Source of the DNA: Ponticaulis koreensis DSM 19734
GTDB lineage: Bacteria > Pseudomonadota > Alphaproteobacteria > Caulobacterales > Hyphomonadaceae
Direction: 5' to 3'
DNA: 64,000 nucleotides
Assembly (NCBI RefSeq): GCF_000420665.1
Contig: NZ_ATVJ01000001.1
Location: 2,241,588 to 2,305,587 of the forward strand
Below, one piece after another: positions 55,265 through 64,000 of this stretch; position 1 is the stretch's first letter; every line of letters starts with the position of its first letter. Position numbers and translations under genes: made by a program. The notes under the pieces are model-generated. The model was not told the DNA's origin and searched no databases. It saw nothing but the letters and a program-made list of their open reading frames with translations.

Positions 55265-56109
55265 AGCGCCTTCCACGCTGTTGTGAGATCGCGGAACTCC
55301 TGCTGGGAGAGCGTTTCTGCACGACGGGTCGGATCAATGCTGACTGATTCCAGAAGCTGTTCTGTCGTGGTGCCCTGAGTCATGATCTGTTTAAGGCTTG
55401 CGCGCAGCATTTTACGTCTTTGACCAAACGCGGCTGCTGTGACGGTCTGCAAGGCATCCAGATGTGGATAAGCTTTGTCTTCTGCCAGAGGCTTCGCCGA
55501 GACGACAGCTGAAGCAACCTTTGGCGGCGGCTTGAACGCGCCCGGTGGCAGGGTGAATGCCATGCGCGGCTCGATAACAGCGTACGAGAGCACAGCGAGC
55601 CGCCCGTAATGATTGCTGCCCGGCTTTGCGCAAATGCGTTGCGCCACCTCTTTCTGGAACATGAGAGACATGGTCCCGAATAGCGACATCTGGTTCAGCC
55701 AGCCGACAAAGAGTGGCGTGCCGACATTGTAGGGCAGGTTGGCAACGATTTTGATATTCTGGCCCAGGCCGTGTTCGTCGATGAAGGCGGGCCAATCAAT
55801 AGCCGTTGCATCACCCTTATGGACAGCGAGGCGTCTTTGCGACGCTTCAGGCCAGCTTAGAAGCGCTTCTGCGAAGCGATCATCCATCTCAACGCAGACC
55901 AGCTTTCTTACGCCGTTGTCTAATAGCGCACGCGTCAGGCCGCCCGGGCCGGGACCGATTTCGATGACATCGGCGCCGTCAACAGGTCCGCCTGCGAGAG
56001 CAACACGTTTCAGAATGTCGGGATCAAACAGAAAGTGCTGGCCGAGCTTTTTATTAGCCGTCGCGCGCAGAAGTTCAGGTGCTTTGTCATCAGTCATGGG
56101 CGGCGTCAT
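55261..56109 (-). CDS. rsmA: 16S rRNA dimethyladenosine transferase RsmA
   Basis: A 282-residue SAM-dependent methyltransferase that dimethylates two adenines near the 3' end of 16S rRNA. KKLGQHFLFD, VIEIGPGPGGLTRALL and NLPYNVGTPL (motif IV) are clear. The ATG at 56097 is an alternative start. It overlaps pdxA by about 20 bases and ends the lptD-surA-pdxA-rsmA set. Confidence 0.95.
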   Translation of the reverse strand: MTPPMTDDKAPELLRATANKKLGQHFLFDPDILKRVALAGGPVDGADVIEIGPGPGGLTRALLDNGVRKLVCVEMDDRFAEALLSWPEASQRRLAVHKGDATAIDWPAFIDEHGLGQNIKIVANLPYNVGTPLFVGWLNQMSLFGTMSLMFQKEVAQRICAKPGSNHYGRLAVLSYAVIEPRMAFTLPPGAFKPPPKVASAVVSAKPLAEDKAYPHLDALQTVTAAAFGQRRKMLRASLKQIMTQGTTTEQLLESVSIDPTRRAETLSQQEFRDLTTAWKAL

Positions 56110-57145
56110 ATTCGATTCGGTTGCGGCTCATTGTGTCAGCCATATTTATAGCTGCGATCAGGCTATCGGCGCGCACATTGAATGCGCCAGCCGCGTCATA
56201 TGCCGTACCATGATCCGGTGAGGTTCTTATGAATGGCAGACCAAGCGTGACATTCACGCCGCCCCACATATCCAGCGTCTTTAAAGGCGCAAGCCCCTGA
56301 TCATGATACATAGCCAGCACAGCATCATAGGCGCCTCTGAGCATTTCATGAAATACCGTATCGCCCGGACGTGGGCCAATAGCGTTGATGCCGGAAGCGT
56401 TCAGCTCATGAAGTGCAGGGATGATGACTGTCTCTTCTTCATGGCCCAGCATGCCGTCTTCGCCCGCGTGGGGGTTGAGGCCAGCGACGCCAATGCATGC
56501 GCTATCTGCCGCAAAATCGCGTTTGAGCGCCGTTGAGACGATCTGCGCCACTTGTTTGACTAGTGGGCTCGTAATCGCATCAGGCACAGCGCGTAGCGGC
56601 ATGTGGATCGTTGTGAGCGCAACGCGAAGCCCGCCACCAATAAGCATCATAACCGGATACGGCGCTGGGGTACCAGTCAGCGTGCCTGCCAGTTCTGCAA
56701 GGTATTCGGTGTGGCCGGGGTGCTGGAAGCCCGCGGCTTTCAAGAGTGACTTCGCAATCGGATTTGTGACAACGGCGGAGGCTTTGCCATCCCAGACATC
56801 GTTCACGCCCAGTCTGATCGATTCAATGATCGCAGAGCCTGTTTCCGTATTGGGTTCACCTGCGCGAACGTCAGGGCTCGCAATATCAATGACCGGAAGC
56901 CCGCTAGCAAACATCGCTTCACACTCTGCCGGGTCACGGATTTCGATGATGTCGACATCGAGGCCGGATTCACGCGCGCGATCTCGCATCGTCGCGACAT
57001 TGCCACGAAGATAGAAGCTGCGTGTATCCGGTGTTTTCTGGAATGCCTGCCAGGCAAGAAGAGAAGCCTGCGGGCCAACGCCCGCCGGATCTCCCTGCGT
57101 CAGAACAAGCGGTAACCGCTTATCGTCTGATAATTGTTGCGTCAC
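56090..57145 (-). CDS. pdxA: 4-hydroxythreonine-4-phosphate dehydrogenase
   Basis: A 351-residue enzyme of vitamin B6 synthesis. TQGDPAGVGPQ at the N-terminus; metal-site histidines in GHTEYLAEL, LNPHAGEDGMLG and MYHDQGLAPLKTL. It overlaps surA by 26 bases and rsmA by 20 bases, indicating coupled translation. Confidence 0.95.
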   Translation of the reverse strand: MTQQLSDDKRLPLVLTQGDPAGVGPQASLLAWQAFQKTPDTRSFYLRGNVATMRDRARESGLDVDIIEIRDPAECEAMFASGLPVIDIASPDVRAGEPNTETGSAIIESIRLGVNDVWDGKASAVVTNPIAKSLLKAAGFQHPGHTEYLAELAGTLTGTPAPYPVMMLIGGGLRVALTTIHMPLRAVPDAITSPLVKQVAQIVSTALKRDFAADSACIGVAGLNPHAGEDGMLGHEEETVIIPALHELNASGINAIGPRPGDTVFHEMLRGAYDAVLAMYHDQGLAPLKTLDMWGGVNVTLGLPFIRTSPDHGTAYDAAGAFNVRADSLIAAINMADTMSRNRIEYDAAHD

Positions 57146-58394
57146 GCTTCAGGTCACGAAGTTCGCGCTGCGCCATGAGGGAAAGCTGCTGGTTGAACAG
57201 GCGATCCTCGATAGCTTCACGGTCCGGGATTTCGATGTCAGCAAATCCGCGGTCGCACACATAGATCAAAGTTGGCCCCGCGGGCGTATCTATCGGATCT
57301 GCAGAGTGTCCAACTTCTGTGTCGCGTATCGCTTCGGAGACCTGATCCATTAAGGCGTCAGTGCTGACACGTCCAAGAGGTGCATACAGGAGGCCTTCAG
57401 TTTCGCCGGCAACACTTTCTAACATATCGCATGAATGTTCCTCAGCTCGGAATTCTTCCAAAGCAGCGAGGTCGCCGGTCTCGGACAGTACCTGTGCCAA
57501 CTCAACTTCCAGCTGTCCGTTCGTACCGTCTTGCTTAGCTCGGACTGCGTAGATGTAGATGCCATCAGACGCGATAATTGGAGGTGTGAGCGCTGGCGCT
57601 TCCGTGTTGCGAATAACTTCCTGAACTTCGGGTTCCAGCTCTGTCGGGGAGACCCAACCAAGATCGCCTCCAACAGCAGCTGTCGGCGAATTCGAGTATT
57701 GCTGAGCTGCAAGTTCAAATCGTGCACCTTGGCGTATTTGCTCAAGGATCACATTCGCACCTTGCAGCATCTGTTGTCGATCCGCCTCCGACGGAGCGTA
57801 TAGAAAAATCTCTGCAAGTTGATAACGCTCTACAGACGCATCATTTTCCATGCGGTCGAGCGTACTATCGATTTGCAGCTGGGAAATACGAATACGTGAA
57901 CCATAGAGACCATTGATGATACGGCGCCATGAGATTTCGGCACGCATCTGTTCGCGCAGTGTCTGAGGGTTTACACCATTTTGTACAAGTGATGCATACA
58001 GACCTTCTAAAGAAGTCTGATTTTGCCGGGCAATGTCCATCAAAGACGCTTCAATTTCCCGGTCATCGATTTCAAGCTCATATTCAGCCGCTTTTTGAAG
58101 CTGTAAACGTTCATCAATAAGTTCTTCTAAAGCACGTGGTAGCGCTTGTCTGAGCGCTTCCTGAGACGGTTGAACGCCTAAAGTGACCAATAGCAAGCGC
58201 GCGCGGGATGCGACGTCAGAGATGGAAATCACTTCATCATTCACGACAGCCGCCACACCGCCGAGCATGCGAGTAGAGGACTCAGCTGCTTCAGAAGTTG
58301 CTGCGGTCGCTGGGCCGGTAGCGGTCTGTGCAATTGCAGGTGCACTGAATGCCATCAGAGCAAGCCCACTTACCAGCGTCCGAAATCCGATCAT
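57120..58394 (-). CDS. surA: SurA-like periplasmic chaperone/peptidyl-prolyl isomerase
   Basis: A 424-residue exported protein, with signal peptide about 1-22 and an Ala/Thr-rich linker. The SurA N-terminal domain starts at VAAVVNDEVISISDVASRARLLL; one parvulin domain follows (LAEIFLYAPSEADRQQ, GGDLGWVSPTELEPEVQE), then a second, weaker one. It helps outer-membrane proteins fold, in line with lptD directly upstream. Confidence 0.9.
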   Translation of the reverse strand: MIGFRTLVSGLALMAFSAPAIAQTATGPATAATSEAAESSTRMLGGVAAVVNDEVISISDVASRARLLLVTLGVQPSQEALRQALPRALEELIDERLQLQKAAEYELEIDDREIEASLMDIARQNQTSLEGLYASLVQNGVNPQTLREQMRAEISWRRIINGLYGSRIRISQLQIDSTLDRMENDASVERYQLAEIFLYAPSEADRQQMLQGANVILEQIRQGARFELAAQQYSNSPTAAVGGDLGWVSPTELEPEVQEVIRNTEAPALTPPIIASDGIYIYAVRAKQDGTNGQLEVELAQVLSETGDLAALEEFRAEEHSCDMLESVAGETEGLLYAPLGRVSTDALMDQVSEAIRDTEVGHSADPIDTPAGPTLIYVCDRGFADIEIPDREAIEDRLFNQQLSLMAQRELRDLKRDATIIRR

Positions 58395-58498
58395 AAATCT
58401 TTACTCCAAAAACCTGCCCGCCAACGCGAATTCATCGTGTCACATGCGATAACATGATCCAAAAGGAAATGTCACATGAAGATGCAGAAGGGTTTCTC

Positions 58499-60739
58499 TT
58501 AATCAAAATTACCACTGGTGACCTGGCCAAGTGTATTGAAGCCAAAGCCGAACGTGATGGATTCACTATTGCCGACGCCGCGATCGTTGATTTCGCGCTG
58601 CTGATAGCCAATCTGGAAGAAGCTACACTCGTCAGACCAGCGCAGAGCAACAGCCTGAATCTGGTTCAGGTTGGCTTCGAGGTTCCGGTTGATCCGGTAG
58701 AGCAGCTCAACGTCTTCAGTCAGTTCAACTGTTGCGCCAAGCGAAATGCCCTGACGTTGCAGCGGGAGCGCTTCCATTGAGATGTCATCGGACACGTTGA
58801 AATAGGTGACATTGCCTTCGATGCGCCACCAGTCGACCGTTGCGCGGGTTTCGACGCGCTGAATGTCGAAATCATCATTGAGGCGGAAGTTGGCTGCAAA
58901 GCTGAATGTATCGTTGTACTCAAGCGCACCGCCGACCAGATAGTCTGACTCAGTACCTGCCAGATTAGACGCATAAGTGAAAAGCGGGTCTGCCTCGTCA
59001 CGCCAGCGACGGCCAAGTGTGCCGCGGAGCGTGAATCCATTGTCCATGGAGACCGCCGTGCGAACACCTGCCGCGATACGTCCACCCGTCTCAACTAGGT
59101 CCTGTTGCGTGAACGGATCCGCTTCGAATAGAACCGCGTGGTCCAGTTCGAACTTCGTGGAGTCTTCGTTCGGTACGAGAATATTTTCCAGAGAGGATTC
59201 GCTGTAGGCGATCGTCATGATCGGTTCGATCAGAATGCGCGAACCTTCCGAATAGCGCGCCAAAGGCCAGCGTACCGTTGCTGCGGCAAGACCATAACCA
59301 CGCGCTTCGGAGTCTTCGAATGCGGGTGTGACATTTGTCTGTGCGACCGAATAATCGAAATAATCACCACGCACGCGCAGGAGCGGCTCCAGCACTAGGC
59401 CGCCTGGAGACACATAGGAGTTCTGCCAGTCGGCCGAAGCTGTGAGACGACGTGTGTCATTGCCGCCGCTGCGGTCCAGAATGGCAAGGCCGGTTTCCAG
59501 AGAGACGAGACCGTTATCACCAAAGTCCATGAGCTGGTTTGCGTAAACGCTTGGCGTTACTCGCGCGAACAATGCGTCATCATCTCCATCGCGCAGGCCT
59601 TGCGTGTGGAAGGAAATGGCATCTGCGTAGAAGTTCTCGTTCTGACCAACAAAATAAAGCTGGTTCAGAAGGCGCTGAGGGTTGGAGTCGACCAGTCCGC
59701 GCGGTGTGTTCCAGTCGCTGATGTCGTAGCGGCGCAAATACAGGTCGTCAGAGACTTCTTCGATAGAGAAGCCCCAGCTCCAGATATCTGAAATCTCGAA
59801 ATCACCTTCCGCAAAGATGTGACCACGGAATTCTTCTTCGCTTGGTATTAGCGTGCCAGTGAAGGTGGACGGATTGGCAACGATGCGACCGTTTGTATTG
59901 TAGAACTGGCGGTCACCATTGCTGTCGAACTCATAGTCATAGGCCATGGAGCCGGACAGGTTCAGCGAGCCCGAATAGAAGCGCTGGCGGTATTCGGCGC
60001 CCAGCGTCGAATTCACATTCGTATGGAGACGCGGCGTGACAGTCAGATCATTGCTCGGCGAAATCGCCCAGTAATACGGCTGCTCGTAAACGAAACCGAG
60101 TTTTGAGGAGAGTTCCGGCGTTGGTGTGAGGAAGCCGGAGCGGCGTTCAGTGCTTGGATCCGGGTGCGCAAAATACGGCAGATACAGAACCGGTACGCCC
60201 TTGAGCTCAAATACGGCACCCTCATAGGTGATCATCTGAGTGTCCGCGTTCTGGACAGCGCGGCGGGCACGCAGGCTCCATGTTGGCTGGCTGCCTTCTT
60301 CTTCACAGATCGGGCAGGCGGTATAAATTGCATATTCCAGAGAGTTGGAGCCAGAATCATCACGTGCAGCCGTGCGGGCGACGACAACCGCGTTCTGAGG
60401 CAGTTGAGCTGCAAAATTGGCTGCAACACCGTCTGAGAGAGAGCCGTCAACTTCCAGCTCTTCTGCAACGCGAACGGTACCGTCCGGATCAGCAATGCGC
60501 ACATTACCAATCGCGTGAACTTTTTGTTCCTGAAGATTGTAGATTACCCGATCAGCCGTCAGTTGGCGGTCTGCATAGCGCGCCACCACATTGCCTTCGG
60601 CGATCATGATTCCTTCATCCTGATTATCGATCAGAACGTCGGCTTCCAGATAAACCCGATCAGATGAAAAATCCTGCGCAACCACAGCCGGTGTGAATGC
60701 CAAAATCGCCATGATTGCGAGCAGATCGTTGCGCTTCAC
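58499..60739 (-). CDS. lptD: LPS-assembly protein LptD
   Basis: A 746-residue outer-membrane protein inserting lipopolysaccharide in the outer leaflet. Signal peptide about 1-21; an OstA/LptA-like beta-jellyroll (LEADVLIDNQDEGIMIAEGNVVARYADRQLTADRVIY), then a large barrel domain with many aromatic strands and a Phe-rich C-terminus. It stands 104 bases upstream of surA, its folding helper, in the same direction. Confidence 0.93.
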   Translation of the reverse strand: MKRNDLLAIMAILAFTPAVVAQDFSSDRVYLEADVLIDNQDEGIMIAEGNVVARYADRQLTADRVIYNLQEQKVHAIGNVRIADPDGTVRVAEELEVDGSLSDGVAANFAAQLPQNAVVVARTAARDDSGSNSLEYAIYTACPICEEEGSQPTWSLRARRAVQNADTQMITYEGAVFELKGVPVLYLPYFAHPDPSTERRSGFLTPTPELSSKLGFVYEQPYYWAISPSNDLTVTPRLHTNVNSTLGAEYRQRFYSGSLNLSGSMAYDYEFDSNGDRQFYNTNGRIVANPSTFTGTLIPSEEEFRGHIFAEGDFEISDIWSWGFSIEEVSDDLYLRRYDISDWNTPRGLVDSNPQRLLNQLYFVGQNENFYADAISFHTQGLRDGDDDALFARVTPSVYANQLMDFGDNGLVSLETGLAILDRSGGNDTRRLTASADWQNSYVSPGGLVLEPLLRVRGDYFDYSVAQTNVTPAFEDSEARGYGLAAATVRWPLARYSEGSRILIEPIMTIAYSESSLENILVPNEDSTKFELDHAVLFEADPFTQQDLVETGGRIAAGVRTAVSMDNGFTLRGTLGRRWRDEADPLFTYASNLAGTESDYLVGGALEYNDTFSFAANFRLNDDFDIQRVETRATVDWWRIEGNVTYFNVSDDISMEALPLQRQGISLGATVELTEDVELLYRINRNLEANLNQIQAVALRWSDECSFFQIGYQQREINDRGVGNSESITFGFGFNTLGQVTSGNFD

Positions 60740-60815
60740 GGTTATCCCCTTCGAAACCTACTTGTCTGGGTTATACTTTTCGTCGCAAGGACAAAAGACT
60801 TCATACCCGATGACA

Positions 60816-60844
60816 GGCAAAAAAAGCGATTTTAAGGTCGCCTT
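60816..60844 (-). terminator. probable terminator after dprA
   Basis: Minus-strand AAGGCGA pairs with TCGCTTT (one G-U) around an eight-base loop, followed by a T-tract. It separates dprA from lptD. Confidence 0.55.
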
Positions 60845-60868
60845 GTTGCATATTTGATGCCTGAAATC

Positions 60869-61960
60869 TCAGTTCTGACGGCGGACCAGTCCGCCAGGCA
60901 GAGAGCCTGCGATTCCTTCCAGCTCAAGTTCTACCAGAAGGATGGCACATTTGCGGCTAGGAATGCCTGTTGCCAGTGAAACATCGGCAATAGTTGTCGC
61001 TGTGGGTGAAAGCGCCTGAATGATTCGTGCGCGGTCTTCGTCCGAAAACTCGAGCGTTTCATCGTCCAGATCATCGTCTGGCATTTCAAACAGGCTAGAC
61101 TGAGACGGCGCAGCCGGTGCGATGGCTTCCATCACTTGCTCTGCGTTTTCGACAAGTATTGCGCCAGACCGGATAAGTCCGTTTGAGCCTCGGGTACGGT
61201 TGTCGAGCGGGCTGCCCGGAACGGCCATGACTTCGCGGCCTTGCTCGAGCGCTGTGCGGGCTGAAATGAGAGAGCCAGAACGCTGCGCAGCCTCGATGAC
61301 AACGACGCCAAGGCTGAGCCCGGTAATAAGCCGGTTGCGGCGCGGGAAATCGTTGGTGCGCGGTTCGTGTCCGAATGGCGACTCAGAAACGACCAGCCCT
61401 GTATCTTTGATCTGATTTCGGAGGTTCTCATTCTGTGCCGGATAAATGTTGTCTATCCCGCCTGCGATTACCGCGACCGTTCCTGTCGACAGCGAGCCAT
61501 TGTGAGAAGCTGTGTCGACACCTCGCGCGAGGCCGGAGACGACTGTGTATCCGCCATTGCCAAGATCATGCGCCATATCATGGGCTATCCGCATGGCCGC
61601 GGCAGAGGCATTACGTGAGCCGACCAGCGCCACACATGGCTTTTTGAGAAGGTCTGTATTGCCCCAGACCGTGATCACCGGTGGGGCAGGCGATAAATGC
61701 CCCAGAAGTTCGGGGTAATCCTCATCGCCGTAAAGGATTATGCGAGCACCGATATGGTCGGTTTCGTCGAATTCGCGCCGGACTTTGTCTGCAGGATAAA
61801 GCTTCAGCTGGCCTCGACCTGAAGCACGCACGCGCTCTGGAAACGCTTCCAGTGCAGCAAGGCCTGAACCATAGGTCTCAAGAAATCTGGAATAGGTGAG
61901 GGGCCCGACCCCTTTTGTCCGGGCAAGCTGAACGCGGGCGATGCGTTCAGCGTCGGTCAC
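60869..61960 (-). CDS. dprA: DNA-processing protein DprA
   Basis: A 363-residue ssDNA-binding protein that loads RecA on incoming DNA. An N-terminal helix-hairpin region, a Rossmann-like core with VALVGSRNAS and VVSGLARGVDTASHNGSL, FPRRNRLITGLS, and a C-terminal winged-helix-like domain with a linker rich in Asp. It overlaps plsY by four bases. Confidence 0.95.
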   Translation of the reverse strand: MTDAERIARVQLARTKGVGPLTYSRFLETYGSGLAALEAFPERVRASGRGQLKLYPADKVRREFDETDHIGARIILYGDEDYPELLGHLSPAPPVITVWGNTDLLKKPCVALVGSRNASAAAMRIAHDMAHDLGNGGYTVVSGLARGVDTASHNGSLSTGTVAVIAGGIDNIYPAQNENLRNQIKDTGLVVSESPFGHEPRTNDFPRRNRLITGLSLGVVVIEAAQRSGSLISARTALEQGREVMAVPGSPLDNRTRGSNGLIRSGAILVENAEQVMEAIAPAAPSQSSLFEMPDDDLDDETLEFSDEDRARIIQALSPTATTIADVSLATGIPSRKCAILLVELELEGIAGSLPGGLVRRQN

Positions 61961-62607
61961 GGAGCAGGCGCTTCTGCGTCAGTGGTTTTAGATTTGGCTT
62001 GCCCGAATTTTGGTTCTGTCCCGTCTAGTATGCGCTTGATGTTCGTTGCATGTCGCCAGAAGACAAGGGCAGTGAGCACGACCAGAATCATGACGTGAAT
62101 CAGAGACAGGTTTAGCCCCCAGGCGACGACTGGCACAAACAGAGCGGTGGTCAGCGCAGCGACCGAAGAGCGACGAGCAAGGAAGGCGACAGTCAGCCAA
62201 CAGACCGCAGCGAACAGGCCGATCTGCCAGACGGCAGCAAAAAGCAGGCCGGCATATGTCGCGACACCTTTGCCGCCTTTGAACTGAAGCCAGACCGGGA
62301 AGCAATGTCCGATGAACGCCATCGCGCCTGCAAACAGACCAATGGCCGGAATGCGGTCAGCGAAGAGAAAGGCGAACAACAGAGCCGCAAGGCCTGCTTT
62401 GCCGGAATCGAGCAGGAAGGTCGCTGCAGCAAGATCTTTGCGACCGGTGCGGAGAACGTTCGTGGCGCCGATATTGCCAGAACCGATTGCGCGAATGTCG
62501 CCAAGACCGGCCATTTGCGTAATAACCAGACCAAACGGGATAGAGCCGAGCAGATAGCCTATAACAGCTGCGCCCGCCCAGATTGCGGTATCAGGAATGC
62601 TTTCCAT
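61957..62607 (-). CDS. plsY: acyl-phosphate glycerol-3-phosphate acyltransferase
   Basis: A 216-residue inner-membrane enzyme making lysophosphatidic acid. Five or six hydrophobic segments; catalytic loops SIPFGLVI, GSGNIGATNVLRTGRK and GKGVATYAG are intact. The C-terminal tail is charged. It begins two bases after the pyrC' gene and overlaps dprA. Confidence 0.95.
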   Translation of the reverse strand: MESIPDTAIWAGAAVIGYLLGSIPFGLVITQMAGLGDIRAIGSGNIGATNVLRTGRKDLAAATFLLDSGKAGLAALLFAFLFADRIPAIGLFAGAMAFIGHCFPVWLQFKGGKGVATYAGLLFAAVWQIGLFAAVCWLTVAFLARRSSVAALTTALFVPVVAWGLNLSLIHVMILVVLTALVFWRHATNIKRILDGTEPKFGQAKSKTTDAEAPAP

Positions 62608-62609
62608 GA

Positions 62610-63932
62610 TTAGTTTCCGTTCTCAGGGCCAAACACCCATTTGCCTTTGACCATTGTCCGGACTGTTTTACCAGTCAGGAGGCGGCCATCAAACGGGCTA
62701 TTGCCAGAGCGTGAAGAGAGGTTCTCGCGAAGACATTTCCACGGTGTCTCCGGATCGAAGACAACAAGGTCTGCTTCTACGCCTTCGGCAATCCGTCCGA
62801 GTGGCAGATCGAGCGCATCTGCCGGATTGCATGTCACAGCGGCGAGCGCAGTTAGAAGATCGAGCTCGTAGTGAGGCTCTGCGACGAGCGTCGTAAGTGC
62901 TGAAAGAAGTGTTTCGAGACCGGCAGCGCCAAAGCTAGCTTCATCGAACGGAAGTCGCTTGTCTTCGGCAGGTTGTGGGTCGTGAGATGACACGATTACG
63001 TTGAGAGAGCCATTTTTCAGGCCTTCAATCAAAGCCAGACGATCTTCTTCTGCGCGGAATGGCGGGTTCACCTTGCAATAGGTGAGATACGCTTTGCGCG
63101 GGTCGTGAGAGCCATCCCCGATGTCGAGTTCATTGAAAAATAGAGAATGGGCTGCTGCCGTTACGATGACATTATTGCCGGCTTCGCGATGGCGGTTTGC
63201 GATATCAAGACTTCGGCCCGTCGTGACCTGATCGACTATGATGTCGCTTTTGGTCATTTCAGCCAGTAGTAAGTCGCGTTCCAGACCAATCCATTCAGCG
63301 TTTGCGGGAAGGCCTCGCAGTCCGAGTCGCGCTGCAAACGCGCTTGCATTCATAGAGCCGGTCGACAGCGATGGCTCGTCCGGACGAAGCATGATTTTAG
63401 CTCCCACCCCGCGACCATACTGGAGTGCGCGACGGATGAGGTTTGCTGACGTCAGAGCTTTGTCCGCGTTACAGAACAGAACCGCGCCCGCATCCTTCAT
63501 GAGGGAGAGCTCGGTCATGCCTTCGCCTGCAAGGCCAACAGTCAGGGCGCCAGCTGGGTAGATCCGGTTCAGGACTTTGTGGGATTGACCTGCGCGTTTG
63601 AGGTAATCGACCAGTGCAGGTGTATCGATCGCCGGGTCTGTGTCCGGCATGATCACCATTGAGGTGATGCCGCCGGATACGGCTGACCGGCTGGCAGTTT
63701 CGAGTGTTTCACGATGCTCAGAGCCCGGCTCGCCGGTTTTGACCCGCATATCGATCAGGCCGGGAGCAACGGCTTTGCCGCCGCAATCGGTTACAAGATC
63801 GGTTCCGGCTGTTGCAGCGGAAACCTGCGGGCCGAATTCGGAGATGTAGCCGTCTTCAATGATAATGCCGCCGACAGTATCGAGGCCCGTCGCCGGGTCG
63901 AGAATACGCGCGTTGATCAGAGCCTGTTTCAT
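62610..63932 (-). CDS. pyrC: dihydroorotase homologue, probably noncatalytic PyrC'
   Basis: A 440-residue amidohydrolase-superfamily protein encoded directly after pyrB with an ATGA overlap. The metal-binding HxH of active dihydroorotases (DxHxHxREPG) is replaced by DMRVKTGEPG, and the DHAPH motif by SHDPQ, so it is unlikely to hold zinc or hydrolyse dihydroorotate. The fold is otherwise complete. In pseudomonads a noncatalytic PyrC' is needed to assemble aspartate carbamoyltransferase; the same role is inferred here. Confidence 0.88.
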   Translation of the reverse strand: MKQALINARILDPATGLDTVGGIIIEDGYISEFGPQVSAATAGTDLVTDCGGKAVAPGLIDMRVKTGEPGSEHRETLETASRSAVSGGITSMVIMPDTDPAIDTPALVDYLKRAGQSHKVLNRIYPAGALTVGLAGEGMTELSLMKDAGAVLFCNADKALTSANLIRRALQYGRGVGAKIMLRPDEPSLSTGSMNASAFAARLGLRGLPANAEWIGLERDLLLAEMTKSDIIVDQVTTGRSLDIANRHREAGNNVIVTAAAHSLFFNELDIGDGSHDPRKAYLTYCKVNPPFRAEEDRLALIEGLKNGSLNVIVSSHDPQPAEDKRLPFDEASFGAAGLETLLSALTTLVAEPHYELDLLTALAAVTCNPADALDLPLGRIAEGVEADLVVFDPETPWKCLRENLSSRSGNSPFDGRLLTGKTVRTMVKGKWVFGPENGN

Positions 63933-64000
63933 GCTGACGCCTCCGCGCGTGCGCGATCAAGATTTCTGGCGAGCGCATCCAGAACAGCCATGCGGACAAA
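63929..64000 (-). CDS. pyrB: aspartate carbamoyltransferase, C-terminal fragment
   Basis: The last 23 codons of a gene running off the window, ending VRMAVLDALARNLDRARAEASA. VRMAVLxALL is the usual pyrB C-terminal helix, and the position before pyrC' with a TGA/ATG overlap fits. Identity rests on this short helix and on context. Confidence 0.75.
   Translation of the reverse strand, partial: FVRMAVLDALARNLDRARAEASA

Overview
The window looks like a chromosomal segment of an alphaproteobacterium, most likely of the Hyphomonadaceae/Caulobacterales type. The main evidence is gene order: purF-cvpA-radA, dnaB-alr, rpsF-rpsR-rplI, fabD-fabG-acpP-fabF-mltG-yicC-gmk, rsmA-pdxA-surA-lptD and pyrB-pyrC'-plsY-dprA follow the arrangement familiar from that class. 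DUF2336, PilZ and Hpt proteins fit as well. The genus cannot be fixed from the sequence alone.

Bases 1 to about 17,930 are an accessory island that abuts the 3' end of a tRNA-Thr(TGT) gene (17927-18002, minus strand); its left end lies outside the window. It carries a catalytic-domain-only tyrosine recombinase, a 1088-residue protein with an Mrr-like nuclease domain, a 502-residue PIN-domain protein, and a Gabija-like pair (OLD-family ATPase/TOPRIM nuclease plus UvrD-like helicase). It also carries two anti-restriction genes (ardC, ardA), several small or exported unknowns, and a two-gene operon with a strongly diverged ROK-kinase-like protein. Both host-defence and anti-restriction functions are therefore present. 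Long structured leaders precede ardC, ardA and an 83-residue ORF.

Between 17,930 and 18,430, upstream of the tRNA, is an unusual tandem array. Two extra copies of the tRNA 5' half, spaced about 190 bp, each have a promoter of the same geometry. A perfect DnaA-box 9-mer and TTACACA-type repeats lie in each spacer.

From 18.5 kb to 36.7 kb is a mixed housekeeping region: OmpA-like protein, AmtB, DUF4349 lipoprotein, MetG, a BlaI repressor with an M56-M23 fusion sensor, M20 amidohydrolase, two CaiB/BaiF CoA-transferases, DUF2336, a degenerate EAL protein, Nudix, Hpt, NAD kinase, class II aldolase, M48 protease and an SDR.

From 36.7 kb to the end is conserved core. It covers purine synthesis (PurF), DNA repair and replication (RadA, DnaB, DprA), cell envelope (Alr, MlaEF, MltG, LptD, SurA, PlsY), fatty-acid synthesis, ribosomal proteins S6/S18/L9, and a pyrB-linked dihydroorotase homologue that has lost its metal-binding histidines. 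A soluble chemoreceptor combining globin-like, MCP, CZB and PilZ domains lies at 45.7-47.7 kb. Intrinsic terminators separate many of the convergent pairs.
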